Assembly (NCBI GenBank): GCA_964441245.1
Contig: CAYTVR010000243.1
Coordinates: 1-11,425, forward strand
Direction of reading: 5' to 3'
Origin: JALZUU01 sp964441245
Lineage (GTDB): Bacteria; Bacteroidota; Bacteroidia; Chitinophagales; Saprospiraceae
Length of the DNA: 11,425 bases
This document shows positions 1-7,739 of this stretch, piece by piece. The notes under the pieces were generated by a model that saw only the letters and a program-made list of their open reading frames with translations, was not told where the DNA came from and did not search any database. The position numbers were made by a program, and so were the translations under genes. The first letter of the stretch is position 1; each line of letters begins with the position of its first letter.

Positions 1-1
1 G

Positions 2-1048
2 ATGTCGATTGGCACCAACTAATTCGGTATTTTTTCCATTGACAAAAAAACCTTCACCTATGATAAAATCAAACCATCTAATGCCTAGTGGATTTTCAAT
101 ACAATCAATCATTAGCTCTTTACCGCTGGCATCCGTTTCATAAATCAAAGTATTGACCCTGTACAAATAAGGTTGATCAGGTGACCAAAGATGAAGGTTT
201 TCAGTAATTCCTCCAGTTTGTGTAAACGTAAAGTTGGCTCCGGCAACAATATTTTTGCTCTTTTTCATTTTTAAAACAACCCTTCCCTTATCATCTATGA
301 CTCGTGTCAAAACAGTACATTTTTTAATCTCGTTGGCTTCATTAACGACATTGGTTTTTACATTAATAGTTGCATCTGTTTCTGTCACAGAGGGAGTAGT
401 AATGCTTACGCCAGCCTGCTCATGTTCCCAAGGAAAAGAAATATGTAGCGGATTGGTTTTCACCAAATAAACGTCTCGATATAATCCACCAAATTTAATG
501 TAATCAAACTGATGACCATCTGGTGGAATGTTTTCATTCCTTCGATTATCAGCGCTAACAGTTATGGTATTTTCACTGCCCGAATTTACATAATCTGTAA
601 TATCAAAATGAAAAGGCGTATATCCACCAATACTGTGCTCTCCAACATGTTTTCCATTCACCCAAAGATTGGTAATTTGATGAGCTCCTTCAAATTCTAA
701 AAATATTTTTTCTCCATTTTTTGCTTCGATGTTAAAACTTCTACTATACCATCCGATGGCTCTTTGGAACGTTGGTTGAGTATCATCATCCTTTATTCCA
801 TTCATGTCATTAGAAAACAATTCTAAACCATGTGGTAAATTGACTTTCTCCCAATCCTTTTCCACTGATCGAAATTGAAGCGTAGCATTTTCTGATTTCT
901 CTAAATAAAATGCCCAGTCGGTATTGATGTTTATTTTTTGGCGATCCGTTTGCGGGTAACCGTATGGCAAAGATTGAAAGCCTGAAACTTGTAGGGAATA
1001 AAAAATAAAAAACAAGATGCTTGAATAAAATGTATTCTTCTTTTTCAT
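2..1048 (-). CDS. Secreted glycoside hydrolase family 2 enzyme (beta-galactosidase-like), N-terminal part only
   Basis: The reading frame opens with ATG at 1048 and runs off the left edge, giving 349 residues and no stop. Residues 1-23 (MKKKNTFYSS start, then a hydrophobic stretch ending near VSG) look like a type I signal peptide with no lipobox cysteine, so export to the periplasm or beyond is likely. Residues about 38-200 match the GH2 sugar-binding jelly roll: GWYSRSF (99-105), WVNGKHVGEHSIGGYTPF (129-146) and FGGLYRDVYLV (186-196). Residues about 205-320 fit the GH2 immunoglobulin-like domain, with LWSPDQPYLYRV at 287-298. The start of the TIM barrel is visible as FFVNGKNTELVGANRH (334-349). 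Both catalytic glutamates lie outside the window, so activity cannot be read; beta-galactosidase is the commonest match, but glucuronidase or mannosidase relatives share this architecture. It is the last gene of the minus-strand run, 160 bases behind the symporter across two hairpins. Confidence 0.9.
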   Translation of the reverse strand, partial: MKKKNTFYSSILFFIFYSLQVSGFQSLPYGYPQTDRQKININTDWAFYLEKSENATLQFRSVEKDWEKVNLPHGLELFSNDMNGIKDDDTQPTFQRAIGWYSRSFNIEAKNGEKIFLEFEGAHQITNLWVNGKHVGEHSIGGYTPFHFDITDYVNSGSENTITVSADNRRNENIPPDGHQFDYIKFGGLYRDVYLVKTNPLHISFPWEHEQAGVSITTPSVTETDATINVKTNVVNEANEIKKCTVLTRVIDDKGRVVLKMKKSKNIVAGANFTFTQTGGITENLHLWSPDQPYLYRVNTLIYETDASGKELMIDCIENPLGIRWFDFIIGEGFFVNGKNTELVGANRH

Positions 1049-1101
1049 ATTATCTTTTTTAACTCTTCGACAAATCGTGATTGTAGAGACCTGATTTATC
1101 C

Positions 1102-1128
1102 AAGAAGGTTTTCATTAAAAGCCTTCTT
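1102..1128 (-). other. Small stem-loop in the symporter-GH2 intergenic region
   Basis: AAGAAGG at 1102-1108 is complementary to CCTTCTT at 1122-1128. TTTT/AAAA extends the stem inside a one-base bulge (G1121), leaving a 4-base loop. It lies in the presumed 5' leader of the GH2 gene, 54 bases ahead of the start codon at 1048. No T-run follows on the minus strand, so it is not a standard intrinsic terminator. It could be an RNA-processing or stability element. Confidence 0.4.
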
Positions 1129-1144
1129 AAATAGCTTAAAACTA

Positions 1145-1184
1145 AGTATCCCAAATCTTACAAGAGTAGAAGATTTGGGATACT
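1145..1184. terminator. Strong inverted repeat downstream of the symporter gene, possible terminator
   Basis: AGTATCCCAAATCTT (1145-1159) and AAGATTTGGGATACT (1170-1184) are perfect reverse complements: 15 base pairs around a 10-base loop. It starts 24 bases past the symporter stop codon, where a terminator would sit. The T-rich run lies on the plus-strand side (1186-1200), which suits a transcript coming from the left, whereas both flanking genes are transcribed from the right. On the minus strand the hairpin is followed only by TAGTTTTAAGC. It may be a partial terminator or processing hairpin that lowers GH2 expression relative to the transporter, or a barrier to antisense transcription. 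Confidence 0.55.
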
Positions 1185-1208
1185 AAATATTTTTTCTTTT
1201 AGATTCTT

Positions 1209-2813
1209 TTAAAACATTAAAGTATAAATAGCTGCTAAAATTCCACAGATAATCAAAGTACTCACTTTGAAGGTTGAAGAAGTTTGGAATATACCTTCTT
1301 CCAACTGAATAGCATTTTCATCTTCTCCTTTATTCTGCATCATAGAAACAATAATCATGATGACAGATAGAATAATGAAACTGATTCCCATTTGATTCAT
1401 AAATGGAATGTATGAAAAACTGTAGTCGATAAAAATCGATAAAGGCAATGATAACAAGACGACAATCATTGCAGCCCGGGCTGAAGCCTTTTTCCAAAAT
1501 AATCCAAACATAAAAATCACTAAAATACCAGGACTAAAAAATCCAGTATATTTTTGAATAAAAGAAAACGCAGATTCTAAGGCAACAAATTGCGGAGCAA
1601 TCATGACACCAATTAATAGTGATACACCTGCCGTAATTTTACCAACTCGCACTAATTGTTCATCTGTTTTACTTTCCTTTCCATCACCTAAATGTCGATA
1701 AATATCCATGGTGAAAATAGTGGAGACACTATTAACAATAGAACTAATGGATGAACCTACTGCAGCTACTACTGCTGCAAAACAAAGTCCCTTAAATCCA
1801 GTACCGATAAATTCATTCAGCACCCAAGAATATACCTGATCACCTTTAGCTAAATCAGCTTTCATCGCATAAGCTGCGATCCCTGGAATCACTACGATCA
1901 ATGGTAAAATCAATTTCATAAAAGCAGCAAAGGCAATACCTTTTCTAGCTTCCTGAATATTCGGAGCGGCTAATGCTCTTTGAATGATATACTGGTTGGT
2001 TCCCCAATAATAAAAATTGGCAATCCACATTCCTCCAATCAAAACACTCCAGCCAGGTAATTTATCCCAAGCATCTGACATCACCCCATCATCATTTTTA
2101 TACATCAACTCTCCTTTAAACAAGACCATATTAAATCGATCATTCACATCAGTATATAACTTGGACAATCCATCGACAAATCCACCTCCTCCACTATAAG
2201 CATCTAATGCGAAATAAGTGGTGAATAAACCACCGGCAACGAGAAAGAAAACTTGAATGAGATCCGTCCAAACAACCGTTCGTAATCCTCCAAAAATTGA
2301 AAAAGTCGCTGAATATATGGCTAATCCTATCACTCCCCAAATGAGGCTTATCCCAAGGGTTTTTTCCATGGTCAATGCTCCGAGATAAAGGACAGATGTG
2401 ATATTTACAAAGACAAAAATCATTAACCAAAAGATGGCTAATCCAGTCCGTACGTTTCCATCATAACGTTGTTCGACAAACTGCGGCATGGTGTAAATAC
2501 CTTTTTTCAAATAGATGGGAAGCATGAACCATGCTACTAAGATCAAGGTTAATGCAGCCATGAATTCATAAGTAGCGATTCCCAGTCCGAGACGAAAGGC
2601 ATCTCCAGACATTCCTATAAATTGTTCCGCTGAAATATTAGAAGCGATGAGCGAACCACCAATAATCCACCAAGGAAGGGATTTTCCTGCCATAAAGTAA
2701 GATTCGGCAGTTTCCTTTTCTCCTCTTTTTTTGCGAGAGATATACAGGGCAAAGCTTATAATTCCTATCAGATAAATGATAAAAAATATCCAGTCAGTCG
2801 TTTGAAATTTCAT
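1209..2813 (-). CDS. Sodium/solute symporter of the SSS family, vSGLT-like (probable galactose-type sugar importer)
   Basis: The 534-residue protein is full length for a 14-helix sodium:solute symporter and resembles the Vibrio sodium/galactose transporter vSGLT along its whole length, as far as can be judged from memory of that sequence. Shared stretches include SNISAEQFIGMSG (58-70), KKGIYTMPQFVEQRY (103-117), VVWTDLIQVFFLV (180-192) and KYTGFFSPGILVIF (421-434). By alignment, vSGLT galactose-contacting residues Q69, E88, N260, Y263, K294 and Q428 correspond to Q64, E83, N266, Y269, K291 and Q420 here, so all six are kept. The serines of the Na2 sodium site fall in SSISSIVNS (354-362). It sits 54 bases behind the HTCS gene with no evident promoter or terminator between, so co-transcription is likely. 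An insert around 232-252 (KGELMYKNDDGVMSDAWDK) replaces a shorter, largely different segment of vSGLT. Substrate is inferred: galactose, fucose or a related hexose. Confidence 0.9.
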   Translation of the reverse strand: MKFQTTDWIFFIIYLIGIISFALYISRKKRGEKETAESYFMAGKSLPWWIIGGSLIASNISAEQFIGMSGDAFRLGLGIATYEFMAALTLILVAWFMLPIYLKKGIYTMPQFVEQRYDGNVRTGLAIFWLMIFVFVNITSVLYLGALTMEKTLGISLIWGVIGLAIYSATFSIFGGLRTVVWTDLIQVFFLVAGGLFTTYFALDAYSGGGGFVDGLSKLYTDVNDRFNMVLFKGELMYKNDDGVMSDAWDKLPGWSVLIGGMWIANFYYWGTNQYIIQRALAAPNIQEARKGIAFAAFMKLILPLIVVIPGIAAYAMKADLAKGDQVYSWVLNEFIGTGFKGLCFAAVVAAVGSSISSIVNSVSTIFTMDIYRHLGDGKESKTDEQLVRVGKITAGVSLLIGVMIAPQFVALESAFSFIQKYTGFFSPGILVIFMFGLFWKKASARAAMIVVLLSLPLSIFIDYSFSYIPFMNQMGISFIILSVIMIIVSMMQNKGEDENAIQLEEGIFQTSSTFKVSTLIICGILAAIYTLMF

Positions 2814-2867
2814 TGTTTTGTTTTGATTTTGTAGTCTTCTTGTAAAATTTGTTTAAAAGTTATGATT

Positions 2868-5800
2868 TCATGAAGGATTATTTTTGTCTTCATTTTTCTT
2901 TTCATTGGCTAACTGCTCCCGCTTACTTCGAACATATTCACTTGGTACAATTCCGTAAAGCTTTTTAAAGCATTTAGAAAAATAAGAAGCCGTATTAAAA
3001 CCGGTCATAAACATAATCTCTTTGATCGTATAATCACTTTTTTCTAATAATTGAACCGCTCTTTTTAGCCGTACCGTTCGGATAAATTCACTCGTAGAAT
3101 ATCCAGTTAATGCTTTTATCTTAAGATATAGTTTACTTCTACTGATAAACATTTCTTTTACTAGTGCTTCTACATTAAATTCTGCATCGGACATGTGATC
3201 TTCTATCAAATTCATAGCACGTTGTAAAAATTCTTCATCAACGGTAGTGACCGTTATTTCTTTTGGCTGCAATATAGCTTCTTTTCGAAATCTATTTTTT
3301 AATTTCTCTCTCTGATTATAAATATTAAGGATTTGCAACTTCAAGATGTCCAATTGAAAAGGTTTTCGAACAAAAGCATCTGCTCCTGTTTCCAAGCCTT
3401 TCAATTCATTGTCAGATGTCGTTTTTGCCGTTAGCAAAACGATTGGAATATGACTAGTATCCACATGAGCTTTAAGGACTTTACACATTTCTATCCCATC
3501 CATTTTGGGCATCATGATATCACTAATGATGATATCAGGCAAGGAAGATTTCGCTACTTCCAATCCTTTTTCACCATTCTCAGCTTCAATGATTCTAAAG
3601 TCATTTTCAAAACCACTTTTAATAAATTTTCGAATGTCCCGATTGTCATCTACAAATAATAAGATAGGTAATTGTTCAGAGGTTCCTTGTATTTCGGGAA
3701 CCGCTTCAATCTCAGGTAATTTTTCTGGTTTTTCTGGAGAAAAGTATTCAAGTGGGTCATTTTTAAATTCATGAGATTCAATTTGACCAGATAATATTTC
3801 GCCTTTAGCGAATACAGATTTGGTCATCGGGAATTTAACAATAAATACAGATCCTTCTCCGAGTTTGCTTTTAGCATCGATCTCACCGTAATGACGTTTC
3901 ACTAAACTTTGTGTAAATGATAGTCCGATACCAGCTCCATCACTTGTAAACTTGTCCCCACCTTCTTTATAAAATCTTTCAAAAATTCTGTTGGCTATTT
4001 TTGGAGAAAATCCTTTTCCAGAATCAATGATTTCCATTTGTAGATAATGATATAATTTATTGTTTTTGGACCAAGATCCTTTTTCTTTTTCTACTTCAGA
4101 AAGCCTAATGGTTATTTGCCCTCCTTGTGGCGTAAATTTAAATGCATTGGATAATAAGTTGTATAAAATCTTTTCGACGACATCTGGATCAAACCAAAGA
4201 AAAATATCCTGTTCCTCACTAATCACTTTAAATTCTACATTTTGCTTACTAGCGATGAATTGAAAGGGTTGCGTGGCCTCTTTTACAAATTTCACATAAT
4301 CTCCTAATCTTGCTTCGAGATTCAATTTCCCTTGATCCAATTTTCTAAAATCAAGCAACTGATCCACTAGTCGGAGTAAGTACTTTGAGTTTTTATACAT
4401 CAAATGGTACTGCTCACTGATTTTTTCAGAAGAAAGATTCGCACCTTGCTTTATTAGATTTTCTAAGGGAGCAACAATCAACGTCAAAGGCGTACGGAGT
4501 TCGTGAGAAATATTAGTGAAAAATCTCAATTTCAAATTGTGTACCTCTTCTCTTTTTTCTCGATCTAATTGAGCCATACGAAGGTCTTGCTTTTCTTGGA
4601 TTCCAATCAAATCATATTTTCTCGACATCCAGAGTGACAAGAAAAACAATCCTAGATAAAAAAGATAAGCATACCAAGTTCGCCAAATTGGAGGATGAAT
4701 AATAATTTTTAATGAAGCCACTTTATCATTCCAAATTCCATCTGTATTCGAGGCTTTTACATTCAGTGTATATTTGCCATTTGGCAAATGAGTATAGTTA
4801 GCGAAACGATTCAAAAAAGAAGTGGAATTCCAATTGGCATCAAATCCTTCTAATTTATAAGAGTATCGAATTTGTTGAGGAGCAGTATAATCCAAGGCTG
4901 CAAATTCAATCGAAAAATTATTTTCTTTATACTCCAATTCTATTTCGTCCATAAACGAAAGTGATTTGTCCAGGATCACTCGCCCATCATATTTTTTTTG
5001 AGGCTCAATCGTCTTATTAAGAATTTGTAGTTCCGTAAATAGCACTTCTGGTTCACTGACATTATTTTCTATTTTTTCTGGATAGAAAATATTGAATCCG
5101 TTGGGACCTCCAAAAATCATTTCTCCATTTTTCCGATAAAAGGCCGCTTCTTCCGAAAACTCATTGGCTTGCAAACCATCTCTGAGATTAAAATTTAATA
5201 TCGTTCCATCTTTTGGGTTCAACTTCGTTAATCCTTTGTTAGAGGAGAGCCATAGTTTTCCATCCATATCCTCTAACATACTTTTTATGGTATTATTAGA
5301 AAGGCCATTCTCTTCCATGAAATGTTCGAAATAAGATGGTTTCCCGTTAGAAGCTCGAACGAGTTTATTCAAACCACCACCAAACGTTCCTGCCCATATT
5401 TCACCAGATGCAGATTCCAAAATATCCAAAATATAATTATGGCTTAAACTATTTTCGTCCCCTGGAATGTTCTTAAAAACCTCAAACTCTATTTTATCAT
5501 TATTAATTTGATCTGCAGAAATTTTATTCAATCCGTTTCCGGTACCGACCCAGATATTTCCTCTACTATCCTGAAAAACTTTTCTTATGATATTATTAGA
5601 TAAACTCAAGGAATCCTCTGAATCACTCGTAAATTTTATTTGTTTTATAACTTCTCCATCGTCAGATAATTTCCATCTGATTAAACCGCCATTATATGTT
5701 CCAAGCCAAACATTATCATCACGATCTTGTAAGATGGAAAATATGGAGTTGGTACTTTTAGAAAAAGGACGAGGGGACATCACCTTATCCTTTGTAATTT

Positions 5801-7115
5801 CTATGGTGGTTAAAGAAGGCGCGTCTTCTGAACCAACATACAACCATTTCCTATCCCCTTTTGATATTTCAGCAAGTGCAAAAGGTCGTGTTGGTCGACT
5901 ATCGAACTTACTGAATGTTTGAGCAGAAACACCATCTTTATTCGTATCTGTCCAAAACAATCCATCCCCTTCTGTACCGACCCAAAGTCTACCAAAACTA
6001 TCTTCCAGCACTGCTCGAACTTTTTCGTTGCTACCAGTATTTGAAGAAAGTTTACCGATGTGATTGAATGCCTTTCTATTTGGATTGAATTTATTCAAAC
6101 CTGCACCATTAACACCAACCCAAATAATCCCAGTTTTGTCTTGATATAATGAATTGACTAGGTTCTTACTTAAACTTCTTTGGTTGATCGGATCATGTGT
6201 GAATTGATGTTTAAACTCAGGAATTCCTCCCGATTCTGATTGCTCATAACAATTTAAACCCGAATCAGATCCTACCCATATTTTATTCTGACCATCAATA
6301 ATTAAAACCAATGGTTTAAGAATAGAATCAATGGATGTAAAAGACATGACGTTGTCCTCATTTTGATATAAGATTTCTGACATCTTCAGTACGACCAAAC
6401 GATTATGATGATCGAAGGCAAAATCATTAATCAATTCATAGCTGTTTTTTGAGTTCATTTTTCTTCTTTCAAAAGAAAAATGCTCAATTTCATCAGTGCC
6501 ATAACTCATAAAAAGTCCTTCTACACAAGCAATCCAAATATTTCCCTTCTTATCTTCTCTAATTCTTTTGATACCTTGTCGTTGAACATTTTTACTAATC
6601 TTAAAGCGATGAAAAACAAGCTCTTCAGCCAATGGGTCAATAACGTTTAAAGCATCATGCGTACCTATCCAAATTCGTCCTTTGCTATCGGCAAACATGG
6701 TAGTAATATAATTATTGGAAAGACTTTTATCATCATTCGGATCATATGAATAATTGGTAAATCTTTCTGTATCAGGGCTAAACTTACATACACCAGAACC
6801 TGTAGTACCTAACCAAATATTTCCTTTTAGGTCTTCGCTTATCGCAAAAATCAAATTACTACTAATCGCCCCCTCTTGTTTAAAATTAGGTTTGTAAATA
6901 GTAAACTTGAATCCATCATACTTACTCAATCCATCATTGGTACCAAACCACATAAACCCGCGGCTATCTTGAAAAATACAATTGACTACATTTTCGGAAA
7001 GACCATCATCAGAAGTAATATGCTCAAAAAGAGGTTGTGCGTAAGCACTTCCAAACATTGCACTTACACAAAACAACAATAAAAGAATTCTATTTTTTAC
7101 TTTTTGATAATTCAT
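2868..7115 (-). CDS. Hybrid two-component system regulator (HTCS): periplasmic sensor, histidine kinase, receiver, AraC-type HTH
   Basis: This 1415-residue protein senses a periplasmic ligand and acts directly on transcription. Residues 1-26 are a signal peptide ending AYA/Q. Residues about 37-680 hold some 14 two-component propeller repeats of the type DSRGNIWVGTGNGLNKI, which fits two seven-bladed propellers. A Y_Y_Y domain follows (about 740-805), then one membrane segment (about 811-831). The kinase has an H-box FFTNISHELRTPL with H871, an N-box ILYNLLSNAFKFTP (983-996), a G1 box DSGKGF (1031-1036), an F-box around 1044-1050 and a G2 box GAGIGLS (1060-1066). The receiver (about 1150-1265) has acidic residues D1156/D1157, phospho-acceptor D1199 in ISDIMMPKMDG, T1229 and K1251. 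A C-terminal AraC helix-turn-helix covers about 1290-1398 (SRSKLYLKIKALTG; GFNTASYFSKCFKKLYG). All key residues are present, so it should be active. It lies 81 bases behind the mutarotase and 54 ahead of the symporter. Its ligand is unknown; an oligosaccharide released from the target glycan is the family expectation. Confidence 0.97.
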   Translation of the reverse strand: MNYQKVKNRILLLLFCVSAMFGSAYAQPLFEHITSDDGLSENVVNCIFQDSRGFMWFGTNDGLSKYDGFKFTIYKPNFKQEGAISSNLIFAISEDLKGNIWLGTTGSGVCKFSPDTERFTNYSYDPNDDKSLSNNYITTMFADSKGRIWIGTHDALNVIDPLAEELVFHRFKISKNVQRQGIKRIREDKKGNIWIACVEGLFMSYGTDEIEHFSFERRKMNSKNSYELINDFAFDHHNRLVVLKMSEILYQNEDNVMSFTSIDSILKPLVLIIDGQNKIWVGSDSGLNCYEQSESGGIPEFKHQFTHDPINQRSLSKNLVNSLYQDKTGIIWVGVNGAGLNKFNPNRKAFNHIGKLSSNTGSNEKVRAVLEDSFGRLWVGTEGDGLFWTDTNKDGVSAQTFSKFDSRPTRPFALAEISKGDRKWLYVGSEDAPSLTTIEITKDKVMSPRPFSKSTNSIFSILQDRDDNVWLGTYNGGLIRWKLSDDGEVIKQIKFTSDSEDSLSLSNNIIRKVFQDSRGNIWVGTGNGLNKISADQINNDKIEFEVFKNIPGDENSLSHNYILDILESASGEIWAGTFGGGLNKLVRASNGKPSYFEHFMEENGLSNNTIKSMLEDMDGKLWLSSNKGLTKLNPKDGTILNFNLRDGLQANEFSEEAAFYRKNGEMIFGGPNGFNIFYPEKIENNVSEPEVLFTELQILNKTIEPQKKYDGRVILDKSLSFMDEIELEYKENNFSIEFAALDYTAPQQIRYSYKLEGFDANWNSTSFLNRFANYTHLPNGKYTLNVKASNTDGIWNDKVASLKIIIHPPIWRTWYAYLFYLGLFFLSLWMSRKYDLIGIQEKQDLRMAQLDREKREEVHNLKLRFFTNISHELRTPLTLIVAPLENLIKQGANLSSEKISEQYHLMYKNSKYLLRLVDQLLDFRKLDQGKLNLEARLGDYVKFVKEATQPFQFIASKQNVEFKVISEEQDIFLWFDPDVVEKILYNLLSNAFKFTPQGGQITIRLSEVEKEKGSWSKNNKLYHYLQMEIIDSGKGFSPKIANRIFERFYKEGGDKFTSDGAGIGLSFTQSLVKRHYGEIDAKSKLGEGSVFIVKFPMTKSVFAKGEILSGQIESHEFKNDPLEYFSPEKPEKLPEIEAVPEIQGTSEQLPILLFVDDNRDIRKFIKSGFENDFRIIEAENGEKGLEVAKSSLPDIIISDIMMPKMDGIEMCKVLKAHVDTSHIPIVLLTAKTTSDNELKGLETGADAFVRKPFQLDILKLQILNIYNQREKLKNRFRKEAILQPKEITVTTVDEEFLQRAMNLIEDHMSDAEFNVEALVKEMFISRSKLYLKIKALTGYSTSEFIRTVRLKRAVQLLEKSDYTIKEIMFMTGFNTASYFSKCFKKLYGIVPSEYVRSKREQLANEKKNEDKNNPS

Positions 7116-7196
7116 TATTAAGTTTCATTAAGAGCTTCATTGAACATTTAACGAGCTCACCCATTCATCTTTCCTAAGCTTAGACCGTGTATTTAT

Positions 7197-7544
7197 TTAA
7201 GTTCCTAATTGAAATATCTTCTCTAAAGGCAACCACTTTTCTCCTTCTTTTGCCCAAGGAAGCAGTTGTTGAAAACCCATCATCAATTCCTCCCATTCTT
7301 GGACTTTAGGATTGGACGAATCCATTTTAGCTTTACGAACAGGATCAAAGGTTTCATCCACTTCCATAATCATAAACAACCTGTTTCCAGTTAGATAAAT
7401 TTCCATATTTACAATTCCAGCATCTTTGATACTCTTGGTAATTTCGGGCCAAGCATTGCCAGCTGCATGATACTTCTTATAGGCTGCGATCAATTGAGGG
7501 TCATCCTTTAGATCACACGCCAAACACATTTTTTGAGTAGACAT
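7197..7544 (-). CDS. L-rhamnose/L-fucose mutarotase (RhaM family)
   Basis: This 115-residue cytoplasmic protein is the usual size for the RhaM/DUF718 family, which interconverts alpha and beta anomers of 6-deoxy-L-sugars. The diagnostic stretch YKKYHAAGNAWPEI (22-35) matches Y-x3-H-x-x-x-x-WPE of E. coli RhaM; Y22 and H26 fall on its Tyr18 and His22, the residues tied to catalysis. IYLTGNRLFMIMEVDE and the C-terminal LPLEKIFQL also fit. Start: ATG at 7544 (MSTQKM) is taken; a second ATG five codons in (MCLACDLK) is possible. The neighbourhood, a FucP-type permease and an L-fucose-type dehydrogenase, argues that fucose rather than rhamnose is the substrate. It supplies the anomer used by the dehydrogenase. 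There are 195 bases between it and the upstream permease gene, in which no clear promoter or terminator was seen. Confidence 0.87.
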   Translation of the reverse strand: MSTQKMCLACDLKDDPQLIAAYKKYHAAGNAWPEITKSIKDAGIVNMEIYLTGNRLFMIMEVDETFDPVRKAKMDSSNPKVQEWEELMMGFQQLLPWAKEGEKWLPLEKIFQLGT

Positions 7545-7739
7545 ATTTTTATTTTAACACCAATAAAAGTTTAATCTATAAGTTATGCCGCTATTACAAT
7601 ATCTAATATGAGCATGATTGAATTTTGAATAGCCCTAAATCACGATATTTCTTGCTAGAATGCTATACAAAATCCAATCATTTAGTCATCAAAAGAAACT
7701 GAAAGTCAGGACAAACAACTAAAATGGCTAAAGTCAAAC

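Noticed and set aside
234..700. Two plus-strand open frames of 78 and 62 codons
   Set aside because: They lie antisense inside the GH2 gene, show no recognisable domain, and the GH2 frame is clearly the conserved one.
2017..2430. Short open frames on both strands within the symporter gene
   Set aside because: The symporter frame matches vSGLT throughout this stretch; these are out-of-frame shadows with low-complexity products.
5040..7005. Recurring DNA pattern in the sensor region, as a possible tandem repeat or array
   Set aside because: It reflects degenerate propeller repeats at the protein level; the DNA copies are diverged and irregularly spaced, unlike a CRISPR array or satellite repeat.
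3450..7082. Several small plus-strand frames, and one minus-strand frame at 5810-5995, over the HTCS gene
   Set aside because: All fall within continuous, domain-matching HTCS coding sequence and have no recognisable motifs.
7173..7184. Palindrome CTAAGCTTAG ahead of the HTCS gene as an operator
   Set aside because: It is a single 10-bp palindrome containing a common restriction-site core, with no second copy; too weak to list.
7545..7739. The 195-base gap between permease and mutarotase as a site for a small RNA or terminator
   Set aside because: Apart from a 10-bp palindrome AACTTAAGTT overlapping the permease stop codon (7737-7746), no stem with a T-run or conserved promoter box was found.
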